NCBI GenBank assembly: GCA_031276835.1
Contig: JAISMI010000018.1
Span: forward strand, 1 to 13,605
From: Holosporaceae bacterium
GTDB taxonomy: Bacteria > Pseudomonadota > Alphaproteobacteria > UBA3830
Reading direction: 5' to 3'
DNA length: 13,605 bases
Shown piece after piece: positions 1 to 6,696 of the stretch. The stretch's first letter is position 1. Every line of letters begins with the position of its first letter. The position numbers were made by a program, and so were the translations under genes. The notes below the pieces were generated by a model that had not been told where the DNA came from, did not search any database, and saw only the letters and a list, made by a program, of their open reading frames with translations.

Positions 1-1638
1 TCTAATTTGGTTGAGACCTATGCCATATCCCCCTTCTTTTGCAGTACCCACGAAGACATTTCCAAGAATTTTATCTATTGTTTCCTGCGGCATGCCTTTT
101 CCGTTGTCTCCAATGATCACGTCGACATAGGCGCCATTTCTCCGTACATTTATGTCTATGGCTCCGTCTTTACCCTCCAACGCTTCCACGGCATTATTGA
201 TTACGTTGGACGTCATGCGCGAAAAATCCGATTGATTCCCATTAATAAAAATGAAGCTGGTCTTAGGGCCAAACAAACAATTAAATTGAACGTTGACCTT
301 TTGATATTGATATTTTTTGTGACTTATAATTTCTGACAATGCCAAATTCACCAGTATTGGTCTTGATTTTTTATCGATCTCGACATTTTTTTCATCGTCG
401 CTTTTTTTGTATCTATTCAGAAGATTGTTGGCAATATCGCTGACATTGGTCGCAATGCTCGCCAGAATACCACGTTCCTTCTCCGAAAGATTTTTATGGG
501 ATCTGGACAGCATATCCAAAGCCATCAGAGGAGACCTAATGTCGTGAGCCACTTGTTCCGCAAGCACTTTTAATTTCTGCTGCTCCTGTATCTTGACTTG
601 TTGCATTTTATTTTTTAATTCCAACTGCTGAGCCTTTTTTTGACCCGTAATGTCAAGGGCAAGTCCAATTATGCCTATAACTTCGTCGTCTATGATCAGC
701 GGAGACTTTACTGAAAGATAGTTGATACCATTATAATACTCTTCACAAACAATTTGCTCTCGCGTTCGCATAACTTCCGCGTTCGTTTGCCATATTTTTT
801 GACCGAGCTCTTTGGCGTTGTTGTCTCCAATAACTCTGTCCAGAGTATAGTTCTTGTATATGTGATTGCCGTACTTATCTATCACGAAAAAATTAACGTT
901 GGACACTCTTTCCTTCATAAATAGCGCAACTTCTTTATCGATTCTATCCGAGTCCAGATTTGAAACTTTTTTACAGGATTTTTGCGACTGTTTAGAAGTT
1001 TTATAAGGCAGATGAGTAACGCTCATATTATATCGTTCGATGGCGTTTGTCATTGGGCGAGCTAATCTCATGGGATAAACAAAAATTGGATTATTTTTAA
1101 AATGCGCGCACACATAGGCGCATTCTTCCAACATAAAATCTATACAGCCAGAAAGTTCGCTATTTCCCTTGTAGGCGGCCACCGCAGCCTCCTCTATTAC
1201 TTTATCTCTAAATTCCCGTATGGCGCCGTTTCCATTTTCATCTCCGGCAAAATCGGTCAGCATCTTTTTGTGCCAATATTCAAACTCTTCACCCTTAATT
1301 CCGTCCGACCACGATTTCATTTCGATTTCGCATTCTATCCTGCCAATAGCGTCTTTATTGGTTAGAAACCAAACCGTCGGCACATTCGCATCCAAGTACT
1401 TATCGAAACCCGATATGCAGTGTCGATATAAACAACAAGTATCGGTAATAACGACCTTTTTGATTTTTCTTTTCACTTCTTCACTATTTAGCGAATTAAC
1501 GAGATCCGCAAACCCCTCTCCCGTCTGGCTGGCGCAGGCATAGGATATAACCACGTCTAAAACGACGCTTTTATCGGCGGACGATTTGAAAAAATCCAAC
1601 GCCTCGTCGCTCCATTTTACATATCTATCTGAAATCAT
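1..1638 (-). CDS. CDPS-like domain / PAS / sensor histidine kinase fusion (3' end outside window)
   Basis: 546 residues are visible and the C-terminus runs off the left edge. The ATG at 1638 follows a strong GGAGGA with 5-nt spacing. From about residue 235, what I see is a PAS-like domain (to ~333, ending in a DITGQKKA PAC-type motif), a HisKA box VAHDIRSPL with H365 as the phospho-acceptor, an N box around N478-A486, a G1 box DNGKGMP (511-517) and a G2 box GYGIGL (537-542). There is no membrane segment or signal peptide, so the kinase should be cytosolic. Residues 1-215 resemble tRNA-dependent cyclodipeptide synthases. They show a strand ending in ISYACASQTG (S32 at the catalytic-Ser place), VVITDTCCLYRH (62-73) like the family's D-x-L-x-R-H stretch, WFLTN and a later W110, FMLEE (168-172) and VYP (187-189). 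The kinase call is firm. The CDPS call is motif-based and I recall no such fusion. A regulator gene may lie beyond the edge. Confidence 0.85.
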   Translation of the reverse strand, partial: MISDRYVKWSDEALDFFKSSADKSVVLDVVISYACASQTGEGFADLVNSLNSEEVKRKIKKVVITDTCCLYRHCISGFDKYLDANVPTVWFLTNKDAIGRIECEIEMKSWSDGIKGEEFEYWHKKMLTDFAGDENGNGAIREFRDKVIEEAAVAAYKGNSELSGCIDFMLEECAYVCAHFKNNPIFVYPMRLARPMTNAIERYNMSVTHLPYKTSKQSQKSCKKVSNLDSDRIDKEVALFMKERVSNVNFFVIDKYGNHIYKNYTLDRVIGDNNAKELGQKIWQTNAEVMRTREQIVCEEYYNGINYLSVKSPLIIDDEVIGIIGLALDITGQKKAQQLELKNKMQQVKIQEQQKLKVLAEQVAHDIRSPLMALDMLSRSHKNLSEKERGILASIATNVSDIANNLLNRYKKSDDEKNVEIDKKSRPILVNLALSEIISHKKYQYQKVNVQFNCLFGPKTSFIFINGNQSDFSRMTSNVINNAVEALEGKDGAIDINVRRNGAYVDVIIGDNGKGMPQETIDKILGNVFVGTAKEGGYGIGLNQIR

Positions 1639-1843
1639 TTATGTCCTCCATTTTAAAACACGCTCGTTCCTTTTTAATTTCGCTCTGGTAAAGTTAATTG
1701 CAAAATTTCTATTTTCCCCATAGTAACGATAATCCGTCGTCACAAATTGCAAAAATTTTTTTCAATTTCCCTCGTACCTACCTATAGGGTATGTAATTTT
1801 CATATAAAAAGTCAACATTTATCATCTAGCGGCGACGATACCG
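1639..1843. other. intergenic region upstream of the kinase gene
   Basis: This 205-base AT-rich gap separates the end of recR from the kinase start. I see no gene in it. Read on the minus strand it has a TTGACT box (1815-1810) that could be a -35 element, but no good -10 at the usual distance (CATACC at 16 bases is the best). An 8-base palindrome CCTATAGG lies at 1781-1788. The kinase ribosome binding site is at 1644-1649. The kinase is therefore probably transcribed on its own, with a leader of up to ~140 bases, but the promoter is not resolved. Confidence 0.3.
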
Positions 1844-2431
1844 TTATCCTCTGGCGGAAAATGCCGTAAACAAAGTGCCGTCGTCCAGGTAGTCGAGTTC
1901 TCCGCCAATTGGTATGCCATGCGCCAAAGACGTTATTTTAATATTTTTCTCCTGAAAAAATTTCTTTATGTAGTGATCGGTGGTTTGTCCTTCGACGGTC
2001 GCGCTAAGAGCAATGATAATTTCCGAGACATTATCTTCATGGCATCGTTTTTGGAGTTTATCCAACCTGAGGAACTCCGGCCCCTGTCCATCAAGAGACG
2101 ATAAAAGGCCCTTAAGCACATGATATTGTCCGCCAAAACAAGACGTTCTCTCGATGGCCCATAGATCAGAAACGCTTTCAACAACACAAACGACGTCCCG
2201 ACGACGCTTTTTGTCGGCGCAAATGGAGCAAACGTCCGCAAAGGCGTCTATGTTAGAGCAAACGGGGCAAACTTTAACGTTTGCGTGAACGTCTCCCATG
2301 CTCGATAGAAGAGGTTCCATGCTTTGCTCGCGATTTTTTATCAAATGAACGACTATTCTTCTGGCTGATCTCGGCCCAAGTCCAGGCAATCGTGAAATTT
2401 TCTGTATCAATGTTTCTATATCGGGACTCAT
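1844..2431 (-). CDS. recR: Recombination mediator protein RecR
   Basis: RecR works with RecF/RecO to load RecA onto SSB-coated single-stranded DNA during gap repair. The 195 residues are close to the usual ~200 and the domain order is complete. There is an N-terminal helix-hairpin-helix LPGLGPRSARR (15-25), a Cys4 zinc finger (C55, C58, C68, C71), a TOPRIM core starting VVCVVES (80-86, E85 acidic) and the C-terminal HGIPIGGELDY stretch (171-181) typical of the Walker-B-like end. The ATG at 2431 has an AGAGGA box eight bases upstream. The gene starts 9 bases after the holB stop, so the two are probably one transcript. The pairing with holB rather than with dnaX/ybaB is a local arrangement. Confidence 0.96.
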   Translation of the reverse strand: MSPDIETLIQKISRLPGLGPRSARRIVVHLIKNREQSMEPLLSSMGDVHANVKVCPVCSNIDAFADVCSICADKKRRRDVVCVVESVSDLWAIERTSCFGGQYHVLKGLLSSLDGQGPEFLRLDKLQKRCHEDNVSEIIIALSATVEGQTTDHYIKKFFQEKNIKITSLAHGIPIGGELDYLDDGTLFTAFSARG

Positions 2432-2440
2432 GTTTTTCCT

Positions 2441-3463
2441 CTAGCTAAAGAATCTTTCGAAAGCATTCGCTACGACGGCATTTTTGTCAAGAATCATAGG
2501 TTCGCACAGTTCGATCATGGAAATAATTTCCTGAATTTTTTTTATCTCTCCGACAATGCAGTTTTGTTTATTCTTTACCGTCGGCTCTAGGATTTTCATT
2601 TCCTCTTGACAATTTTCGTCGGCAACATTGTTTAGAGCGTCCGCATACGTTTTTAATATCCTCAAAAAACTGTTTTTTATTATCTCGAAATTGCGGCACA
2701 AATTATTATCAATAACGTATTTGGAAATTTTTACGTAAAGACTGCCGTCGTAAAAAAATCCTTTTAGAATATTTTCGTAAATTTCCGCTCCGTTATTTTC
2801 GTGCAAATGCAGCGCATATCCGACCGATCCGTTGGACAATTGCGCCAATCTTTCGGAATTCTTTACGCCCATATCATCCAAAATCTCCCGCACGCGAGAT
2901 GTTTCTAGAGAACAAAATTGGACCTTCGCCGCCCTTGAAAGCAAGGTCCTTGGCACGGCACCGATGTGATTGCAAATCATGATAATCACTGTGTTTTTCG
3001 GAGGTTCCTCCAACATTTTCAGCAGGGAATTATGAATATTCTTATTCAAATCGGACGCATTCTCCATTATCACGACGCGCCGTTTAGACAAAGTCGGAGA
3101 CTTTAAAATTTTCAGCATTAATTTTCTGGAGTCGTCTATGGAAACGGATTCGTTATTTTGCTCCAGCACAAAAAAATCCGGATGAATTTTTAAATCCGCT
3201 AATTTATGTATTGGATTTTCCGGATGAATATCCAGAGTATCCCTTTCTGGAACTGTCTCAGAAAGAAGGCATTTTGCGAATTTATGGGCGATTTTGGACT
3301 TTCCAATTCCCCATGGCCCGTGAAAAATCCAAGTGGGAAACACTCTGCCGCCAACCAGCGCTTTTGCGAGCATGGCCTCTTCTTTTTCGTGCCCTAATAC
3401 GGAATTTACTTTATCTGAAATCATAATTTTCTTGCGGCGCACCAATTTTTTAGATAATAGCAT
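2441..3463 (-). CDS. holB: DNA polymerase III subunit delta' (HolB-like clamp loader)
   Basis: This is a clamp-loader AAA+ subunit that helps open the beta clamp at primed DNA. What I see is a Walker A GPWGIGKS (49-56), then VVIMENASDLN (130-140) in the Walker B region and SLLKMLEEPP (146-155), the most characteristic delta'/DnaX signature. At the sensor-1/SRC place it reads LLSRAAK (174-180), so the Cys of SRC is Ala (A178). The C-terminal third is poorly conserved, as usual for the family. The start is uncertain. The first 13 residues are basic and look unlike the family, and a second ATG at 3424 begins MISDKVNSVLGHE, which fits the normal delta' N-terminus. Neither start has a strong ribosome binding site. 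The gene is probably co-transcribed with recR. Confidence 0.88.
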   Translation of the reverse strand: MLLSKKLVRRKKIMISDKVNSVLGHEKEEAMLAKALVGGRVFPTWIFHGPWGIGKSKIAHKFAKCLLSETVPERDTLDIHPENPIHKLADLKIHPDFFVLEQNNESVSIDDSRKLMLKILKSPTLSKRRVVIMENASDLNKNIHNSLLKMLEEPPKNTVIIMICNHIGAVPRTLLSRAAKVQFCSLETSRVREILDDMGVKNSERLAQLSNGSVGYALHLHENNGAEIYENILKGFFYDGSLYVKISKYVIDNNLCRNFEIIKNSFLRILKTYADALNNVADENCQEEMKILEPTVKNKQNCIVGEIKKIQEIISMIELCEPMILDKNAVVANAFERFFS

Positions 3464-3477
3464 TATGTATCCAATCG

Positions 3478-3498
3478 TGTATACTCTATCGACGATAG
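3478..3498. promoter_or_regulatory. candidate promoter plus inverted repeat between holB and the reductase gene
   Basis: In the 59-base divergent gap a TATACT box (3480-3485, plus strand) could serve as the -10 of the reductase gene; no good -35 is visible 17 bases upstream. On the opposite strand the same bases read TATACA (3483-3478) and could serve holB. Directly after it lies a perfect inverted repeat CTATCG-A-CGATAG (3486-3498), placed where an operator would cover the transcription start. The repeat is seen; the regulatory role is inference. Confidence 0.35.
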
Positions 3499-3522
3499 TT
3501 TTCGCTTTTTGGGAGGAGAATC

Positions 3523-4245
3523 ATGAAGAAAATAGCCGTCGTAACCGGAGGAGCTAGAGGAATCGGCAACGGAATCTCCAGAGCTCTACATGAAGCCGGA
3601 TACTTGGTCGCCGCTAATTATCACAGCGGAGTCGAAACGGCGAAAAAATTTCATGAGGAAACGGGAATTCCCATTTTTTGTTGGGACGTTTCCAATTATG
3701 AAGCGTGTGAAAGAGGAATCGCCGAAGTATGCGAGGCTCTTGGCGGAACCGTCGACGTCCTCGTGAACAACGCCGGAATCACTAGAGATTCCATGCTGCA
3801 TCGAATGAATCCGGAAGACTGGACAAAAGTTATCGTCACCAATCTCAATTCAGTCTTCAACATGTGTCGCCTAACAATTCCGTCCATGAGAGACAAAAAT
3901 TTCGGAAGAATAATCAACATAAGCTCCGTAAATGGATTAAAGGGGCAAATTGGCCAATCCAATTACTCCGCCGCAAAAGCTGGCATTTTAGGATTTACCA
4001 AATCTCTCGCTTTGGAATCCGCCTCCAAAGGAATTACCGTCAACGCCATTGCTCCTGGATACATTTCAACGGATATGACGGACGCCATAAAAGAAGACGT
4101 AAAAGAACGCATAAAAGCCGGCATTCCGCTCGGCAGATTTGGAAAAATCGAAGAAATCGCCCACTCTGTTCTATTTCTGGCGGATGAAAAATCATCCTTC
4201 ATAACGGGAGCGGCGCTAAGCGTAAACGGCGGTCAGTATTTATAA
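3523..4245 (+). CDS. Short-chain dehydrogenase, acetoacetyl-CoA reductase type (PhaB/PhbB-like; FabG relative)
   Basis: This is an NADP(H)-dependent reductase of 3-ketoacyl thioesters. Of 240 residues, TGGARGIG (8-15) is the Rossmann nucleotide loop, NNAG lies at 82-85, catalytic Asn is N107, and the Ser-Tyr-Lys triad is S135, Y148, K152 with the correct spacing. Two blocks favour acetoacetyl-CoA reductase (PhaB) over FabG. The region around the catalytic Ser reads ISSVNGLKGQIGQSNYS, very like the PhaB stretch NGxKGQxGQxNYS. The C-terminus ends SVNGGQYL, like PhaB's SLNGG. FabG normally has a different loop (VVGxxGNxGQ). GGAGGAG stands 5 bases before the ATG. PhaA and PhaC are not in the window, so polyhydroxybutyrate synthesis is not shown; a fatty-acid role as FabG remains possible. 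Confidence 0.88.
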   Translation: MKKIAVVTGGARGIGNGISRALHEAGYLVAANYHSGVETAKKFHEETGIPIFCWDVSNYEACERGIAEVCEALGGTVDVLVNNAGITRDSMLHRMNPEDWTKVIVTNLNSVFNMCRLTIPSMRDKNFGRIINISSVNGLKGQIGQSNYSAAKAGILGFTKSLALESASKGITVNAIAPGYISTDMTDAIKEDVKERIKAGIPLGRFGKIEEIAHSVLFLADEKSSFITGAALSVNGGQYL

Positions 4246-4255
4246 GGAGTTCATG

Positions 4256-4708
4256 ATGGAAAAAGGTCGCGCATTTGAAACCATAGTCGGTTTTTTTGTC
4301 CTAATCGTTGCAATTTTCTTTTTTAACTATGTGTACACAAAATCAGGATTGAAGGGAGTCGACGGATATCTGCTGACGGCAAAATTCGACAGAGCCGACG
4401 GACTGGCCGAGGGTACCGATGTGAAAGTAAGCGGCATAAGAGTTGGAAAAGTCGTCTGCACCTCCGTTGATCCCGATACATTTTTTGCCGTCGTAAAGTT
4501 TTATGTTTCCAAAGAGCTTAAACTTCCAAAAGACACCAGCGCCAACGTCTCCAGCGACGGACTGTTTGGGGGAAAGTATCTATCTCTAAGTCCAGGCGGA
4601 GATGACGAATCCCTAAAAGAAGGCGACGAAATCGCCAACACGACGGGACCAATAAATCTCGAGTCGTTAATTGGCAAGTTTGTTTTTTCCCAGAACAAAT
4701 CAAATTAA
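4256..4708 (+). CDS. mlaD: MlaD-family outer-membrane lipid asymmetry transport protein
   Basis: MlaD is the inner-membrane-anchored, periplasmic MCE-domain protein of the Mla phospholipid transport system. There is one N-terminal membrane segment (about residues 9-26, FETIVGFFVLIVAIFFF) without a cleavage site. A single MCE domain follows, with the diagnostic DRADGLAEGTDVKVSGIRVG (47-66), then SSDGLFGGKYLSLSPGG. The 150 residues are typical of proteobacterial MlaD. The reading frame opens with two ATGs (4253, 4256). The second lies 6 bases from the AAGGAG box that overlaps the upstream stop and is the better start. The gene follows the reductase by only ~10 bases, so they likely share a transcript. 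MlaE, MlaF and MlaC are not in the window. Confidence 0.93.
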   Translation: MEKGRAFETIVGFFVLIVAIFFFNYVYTKSGLKGVDGYLLTAKFDRADGLAEGTDVKVSGIRVGKVVCTSVDPDTFFAVVKFYVSKELKLPKDTSANVSSDGLFGGKYLSLSPGGDDESLKEGDEIANTTGPINLESLIGKFVFSQNKSN

Positions 4709-4720
4709 GCGTTTTGTATG

Positions 4721-4749
4721 TTGCAAAATCTCATGAAACACGATATATC
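4721..4749 (+). promoter_or_regulatory. candidate sigma-70 type promoter of tRNA-Val
   Basis: TTGCAA (4721-4726) and TATATC (4744-4749) are separated by exactly 17 bases and end 17 bases before the mature tRNA start, a normal distance. Each box matches the consensus at four of six positions. The next 31-base gap after the tRNA leaves no room for another promoter, so this one may also drive accB-accC-uppP. Confidence 0.45.
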
Positions 4750-4766
4750 TCTATCCGAGGACTGTT

Positions 4767-4841
4767 GGGCGCATAGCTCAGAGGTAGAGCACTACGTTGA
4801 CATCGTAGTGGTCGTAGGTTCGATCCCTGCTGCGCCCACCA
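4767..4841 (+). tRNA. tRNA-Val (anticodon GAC)
   Basis: A complete cloverleaf can be folded by eye. The acceptor stem is GGGCGCA / TGCGCCC, the D arm is GCTC-AGAGGTA-GAGC, the anticodon stem is CTACG / CGTAG around loop TTGACAT (anticodon GAC at 4799-4801), and the T arm is GTAGG-TTCGATC-CCTGC. Discriminator A is followed by an encoded CCA (4839-4841). GAC reads GUC, and perhaps GUU, valine codons; GTC is frequent in the neighbouring genes. Confidence 0.97.
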
Positions 4842-4872
4842 TTAATTACCAATTGCGAACTGGAAGGTGGAT

Positions 4873-5337
4873 TTGTCTCAAGAAGTGAAAATAAATTCCG
4901 ATGCGGTCAGATCGCTGGCAGAGCTGCTTAGAGAGACAGATTTAACGGAAATTGAATACCAGGTCGACTCTCTGAGGATAAAAGTGTCCCGTGTAATTCC
5001 GCAGTCGGTTGTGCCAGTTATAGCCCAGCCGCAAGTACAGACGGTTCACGACGGGCAAGCGGCGGAAACGAGCGCGCAACAATTTGATAATCTCGAAAAT
5101 CATCCAGGAGTTATTGAAGCCCAAATGGTTGGCACCGTTTATTTATCTCCAGGGCCGGAGGCCAGTCCGTTTGTTTCCGTTGGAGAGTCTGTTTCGCAGG
5201 GACAAACTCTGTTTATAATCGAAGCCATGAAGGTAATGAACATGATTAAGGCTCCTCGTTCCGGAATTGTAAAGCATATTTTCGTAAAGGATTCTCAGCC
5301 CGTCGAATACGGAGATCCGATTATTATTATCGACTAA
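4873..5337 (+). CDS. accB: Biotin carboxyl carrier protein of acetyl-CoA carboxylase (AccB)
   Basis: AccB carries biotin between the biotin carboxylase (AccC) and the carboxyltransferase in the first committed step of fatty-acid synthesis. The C-terminal half is a biotinyl domain with the EAMKVMN motif, the biotinylated Lys lying 34 residues before the end. The extra PEASPFVSVG stretch before it matches the 'thumb' that marks AccB. The N-terminal ~40 residues (SLAELL...EIEYQVDSLRIKVSR) are the usual AccB head, and a flexible Gln/Ala/Pro linker follows. There is no ATG. TTG at 4873 stands 5 bases after GGAAGG (4862-4867) and is my choice; GTG at 4867 would add two residues but sits on top of that box. 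accC follows after 15 bases. Confidence 0.95.
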   Translation: MSQEVKINSDAVRSLAELLRETDLTEIEYQVDSLRIKVSRVIPQSVVPVIAQPQVQTVHDGQAAETSAQQFDNLENHPGVIEAQMVGTVYLSPGPEASPFVSVGESVSQGQTLFIIEAMKVMNMIKAPRSGIVKHIFVKDSQPVEYGDPIIIID

Positions 5338-5352
5338 TTTAGAAGTGTTTTA

Positions 5353-6696
5353 ATGATAAAAAAAGTACTGATAGCCAATAGGGGCGAGATTGCCGTTAGA
5401 ATTTTAAGAGCCTGTAAGGATCTCGGAATACAGACGGTGGCCATCCACTCTACGGCGGATGCGGACGCTATGCACGTGCGCTTAGCAGACGAAAGCGTAT
5501 GCGTCGGTCCTCCTCAACCGCGAGAAAGTTATCTAAACATACCATCTGTCATTTCCGCCGCCTGCGTTTCCGGAGCCGACGCCATTCATCCTGGATTTGG
5601 ATTTCTCAGCGAAAATTCAACTTTTTCACACATGGTGGACGAGCATGGATTGATCTTCATTGGCCCAAAGGCGGATCACATCGCCATGATGGGGGATAAA
5701 ATCATGGCCAAAAAGTCGTTTGCGCGTCTCGGACTGCCAATCGTGCCCGGATCAGACGGCGCCGTAACAAATATTAACAAAGCGGTAAAAATGGCCGACG
5801 AAATGGGATATCCCGTCCTCATAAAAGCCGCCGCCGGCGGAGGCGGACGCGGCATGAAAGTGGCTCGCTCCAGATTGGAGTTTGTTGAAGCCTACGAAAC
5901 CGCCCGTCGAGAAGCCGGACTTGCCTTCGGCAACGATCGCGTTTATCTGGAGAAGTATCTAGCCAATCCTCGCCACATAGAATTTCAAATTATCGCCGAT
6001 AAATTCGGAAATGCAGTTCACCTTGGAGAAAGAGATTGCTCACTCCAGAGAAGAAATCAAAAGGTATGGGAAGAGGCCTTAAGTTCGGTCATAACTCCGG
6101 AGTTTAGAGACGAATTTGGAAGAAAAATCGCAAGATCCATTGGGAAATTAGGATATTTAGGAGTGGGAACTCTCGAATTTTTATATGAAGACGAAAAACT
6201 ATATTTCATAGAAATGAATACCCGTATTCAGGTCGAGCATCCTATTACGGAGTTAATAACCGGAGTCGATATTGTGCGGGAGCAGATTCTAGCGGCCGGC
6301 GGAAATAAATTATCCCTGTCCCAGGACGACGTTAAATTCAGCGGTCACGCCATAGAATGCAGAATTAACGCTGAAAATTCGGAAACTTTCATTCCGTCCG
6401 CCGGAACGGTAATCAACTATTATTGCCCTGGAGGACCAGGAATCAGAGTAGATAGCGCCCTGTATGACAGATGCAAGGTCCCGCCCTACTACGATAGTCT
6501 GATCGCAAAACTAATAGTCCATGCCAACGATCGCGAACAATGTCTGGCCCGCCTCCGAAGAGCTCTTGGAGAATATGTCATAGATGGAATCGATACGCTT
6601 ATTCCTCTACATCTGAAGCTGGCCAATAATCCGGACGTAATTTCAGGAAATTTTGATATTCATTTTCTTGAAAGAATGTATGAAGAAAACCAATGA
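5353..6696 (+). CDS. accC: Biotin carboxylase subunit of acetyl-CoA carboxylase (AccC)
   Basis: AccC is an ATP-grasp enzyme that carboxylates biotin on AccB using bicarbonate and ATP. It is full length at 447 residues. The N-terminal domain starts IANRGEIAVRILRA (7-20). The glycine-rich ATP lid is AAAGGGGRGMK (159-169), and the metal/biotin site is FIEMNTRIQVEHPITE (285-300), including E287, N289, R291 and E295. K116, K158, H208 and K237 sit where the known ATP and bicarbonate ligands are. A small oddity is RRNQKVWEEALSS (233-245), where the family usually has RRHQKV(V/W)EEAP, so a His and a Pro are replaced; catalytic residues are unaffected. The ATG is preceded by a weak AGAAG. The stop overlaps the uppP start by 4 bases (ATGA). 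Confidence 0.97.
   Translation: MIKKVLIANRGEIAVRILRACKDLGIQTVAIHSTADADAMHVRLADESVCVGPPQPRESYLNIPSVISAACVSGADAIHPGFGFLSENSTFSHMVDEHGLIFIGPKADHIAMMGDKIMAKKSFARLGLPIVPGSDGAVTNINKAVKMADEMGYPVLIKAAAGGGGRGMKVARSRLEFVEAYETARREAGLAFGNDRVYLEKYLANPRHIEFQIIADKFGNAVHLGERDCSLQRRNQKVWEEALSSVITPEFRDEFGRKIARSIGKLGYLGVGTLEFLYEDEKLYFIEMNTRIQVEHPITELITGVDIVREQILAAGGNKLSLSQDDVKFSGHAIECRINAENSETFIPSAGTVINYYCPGGPGIRVDSALYDRCKVPPYYDSLIAKLIVHANDREQCLARLRRALGEYVIDGIDTLIPLHLKLANNPDVISGNFDIHFLERMYEENQ

Noticed and set aside
1102..1543. Two overlapping plus-strand ORFs (87 and 107 aa)
   Set aside because: They are antisense to the well-supported CDPS-like/histidine kinase frame, lack ribosome binding sites and show no recognisable motif.
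3864..4187. 107-aa Arg/His-rich plus-strand ORF inside the reductase gene
   Set aside because: Frame-shifted shadow of the reductase coding sequence with biased composition and no start signal.
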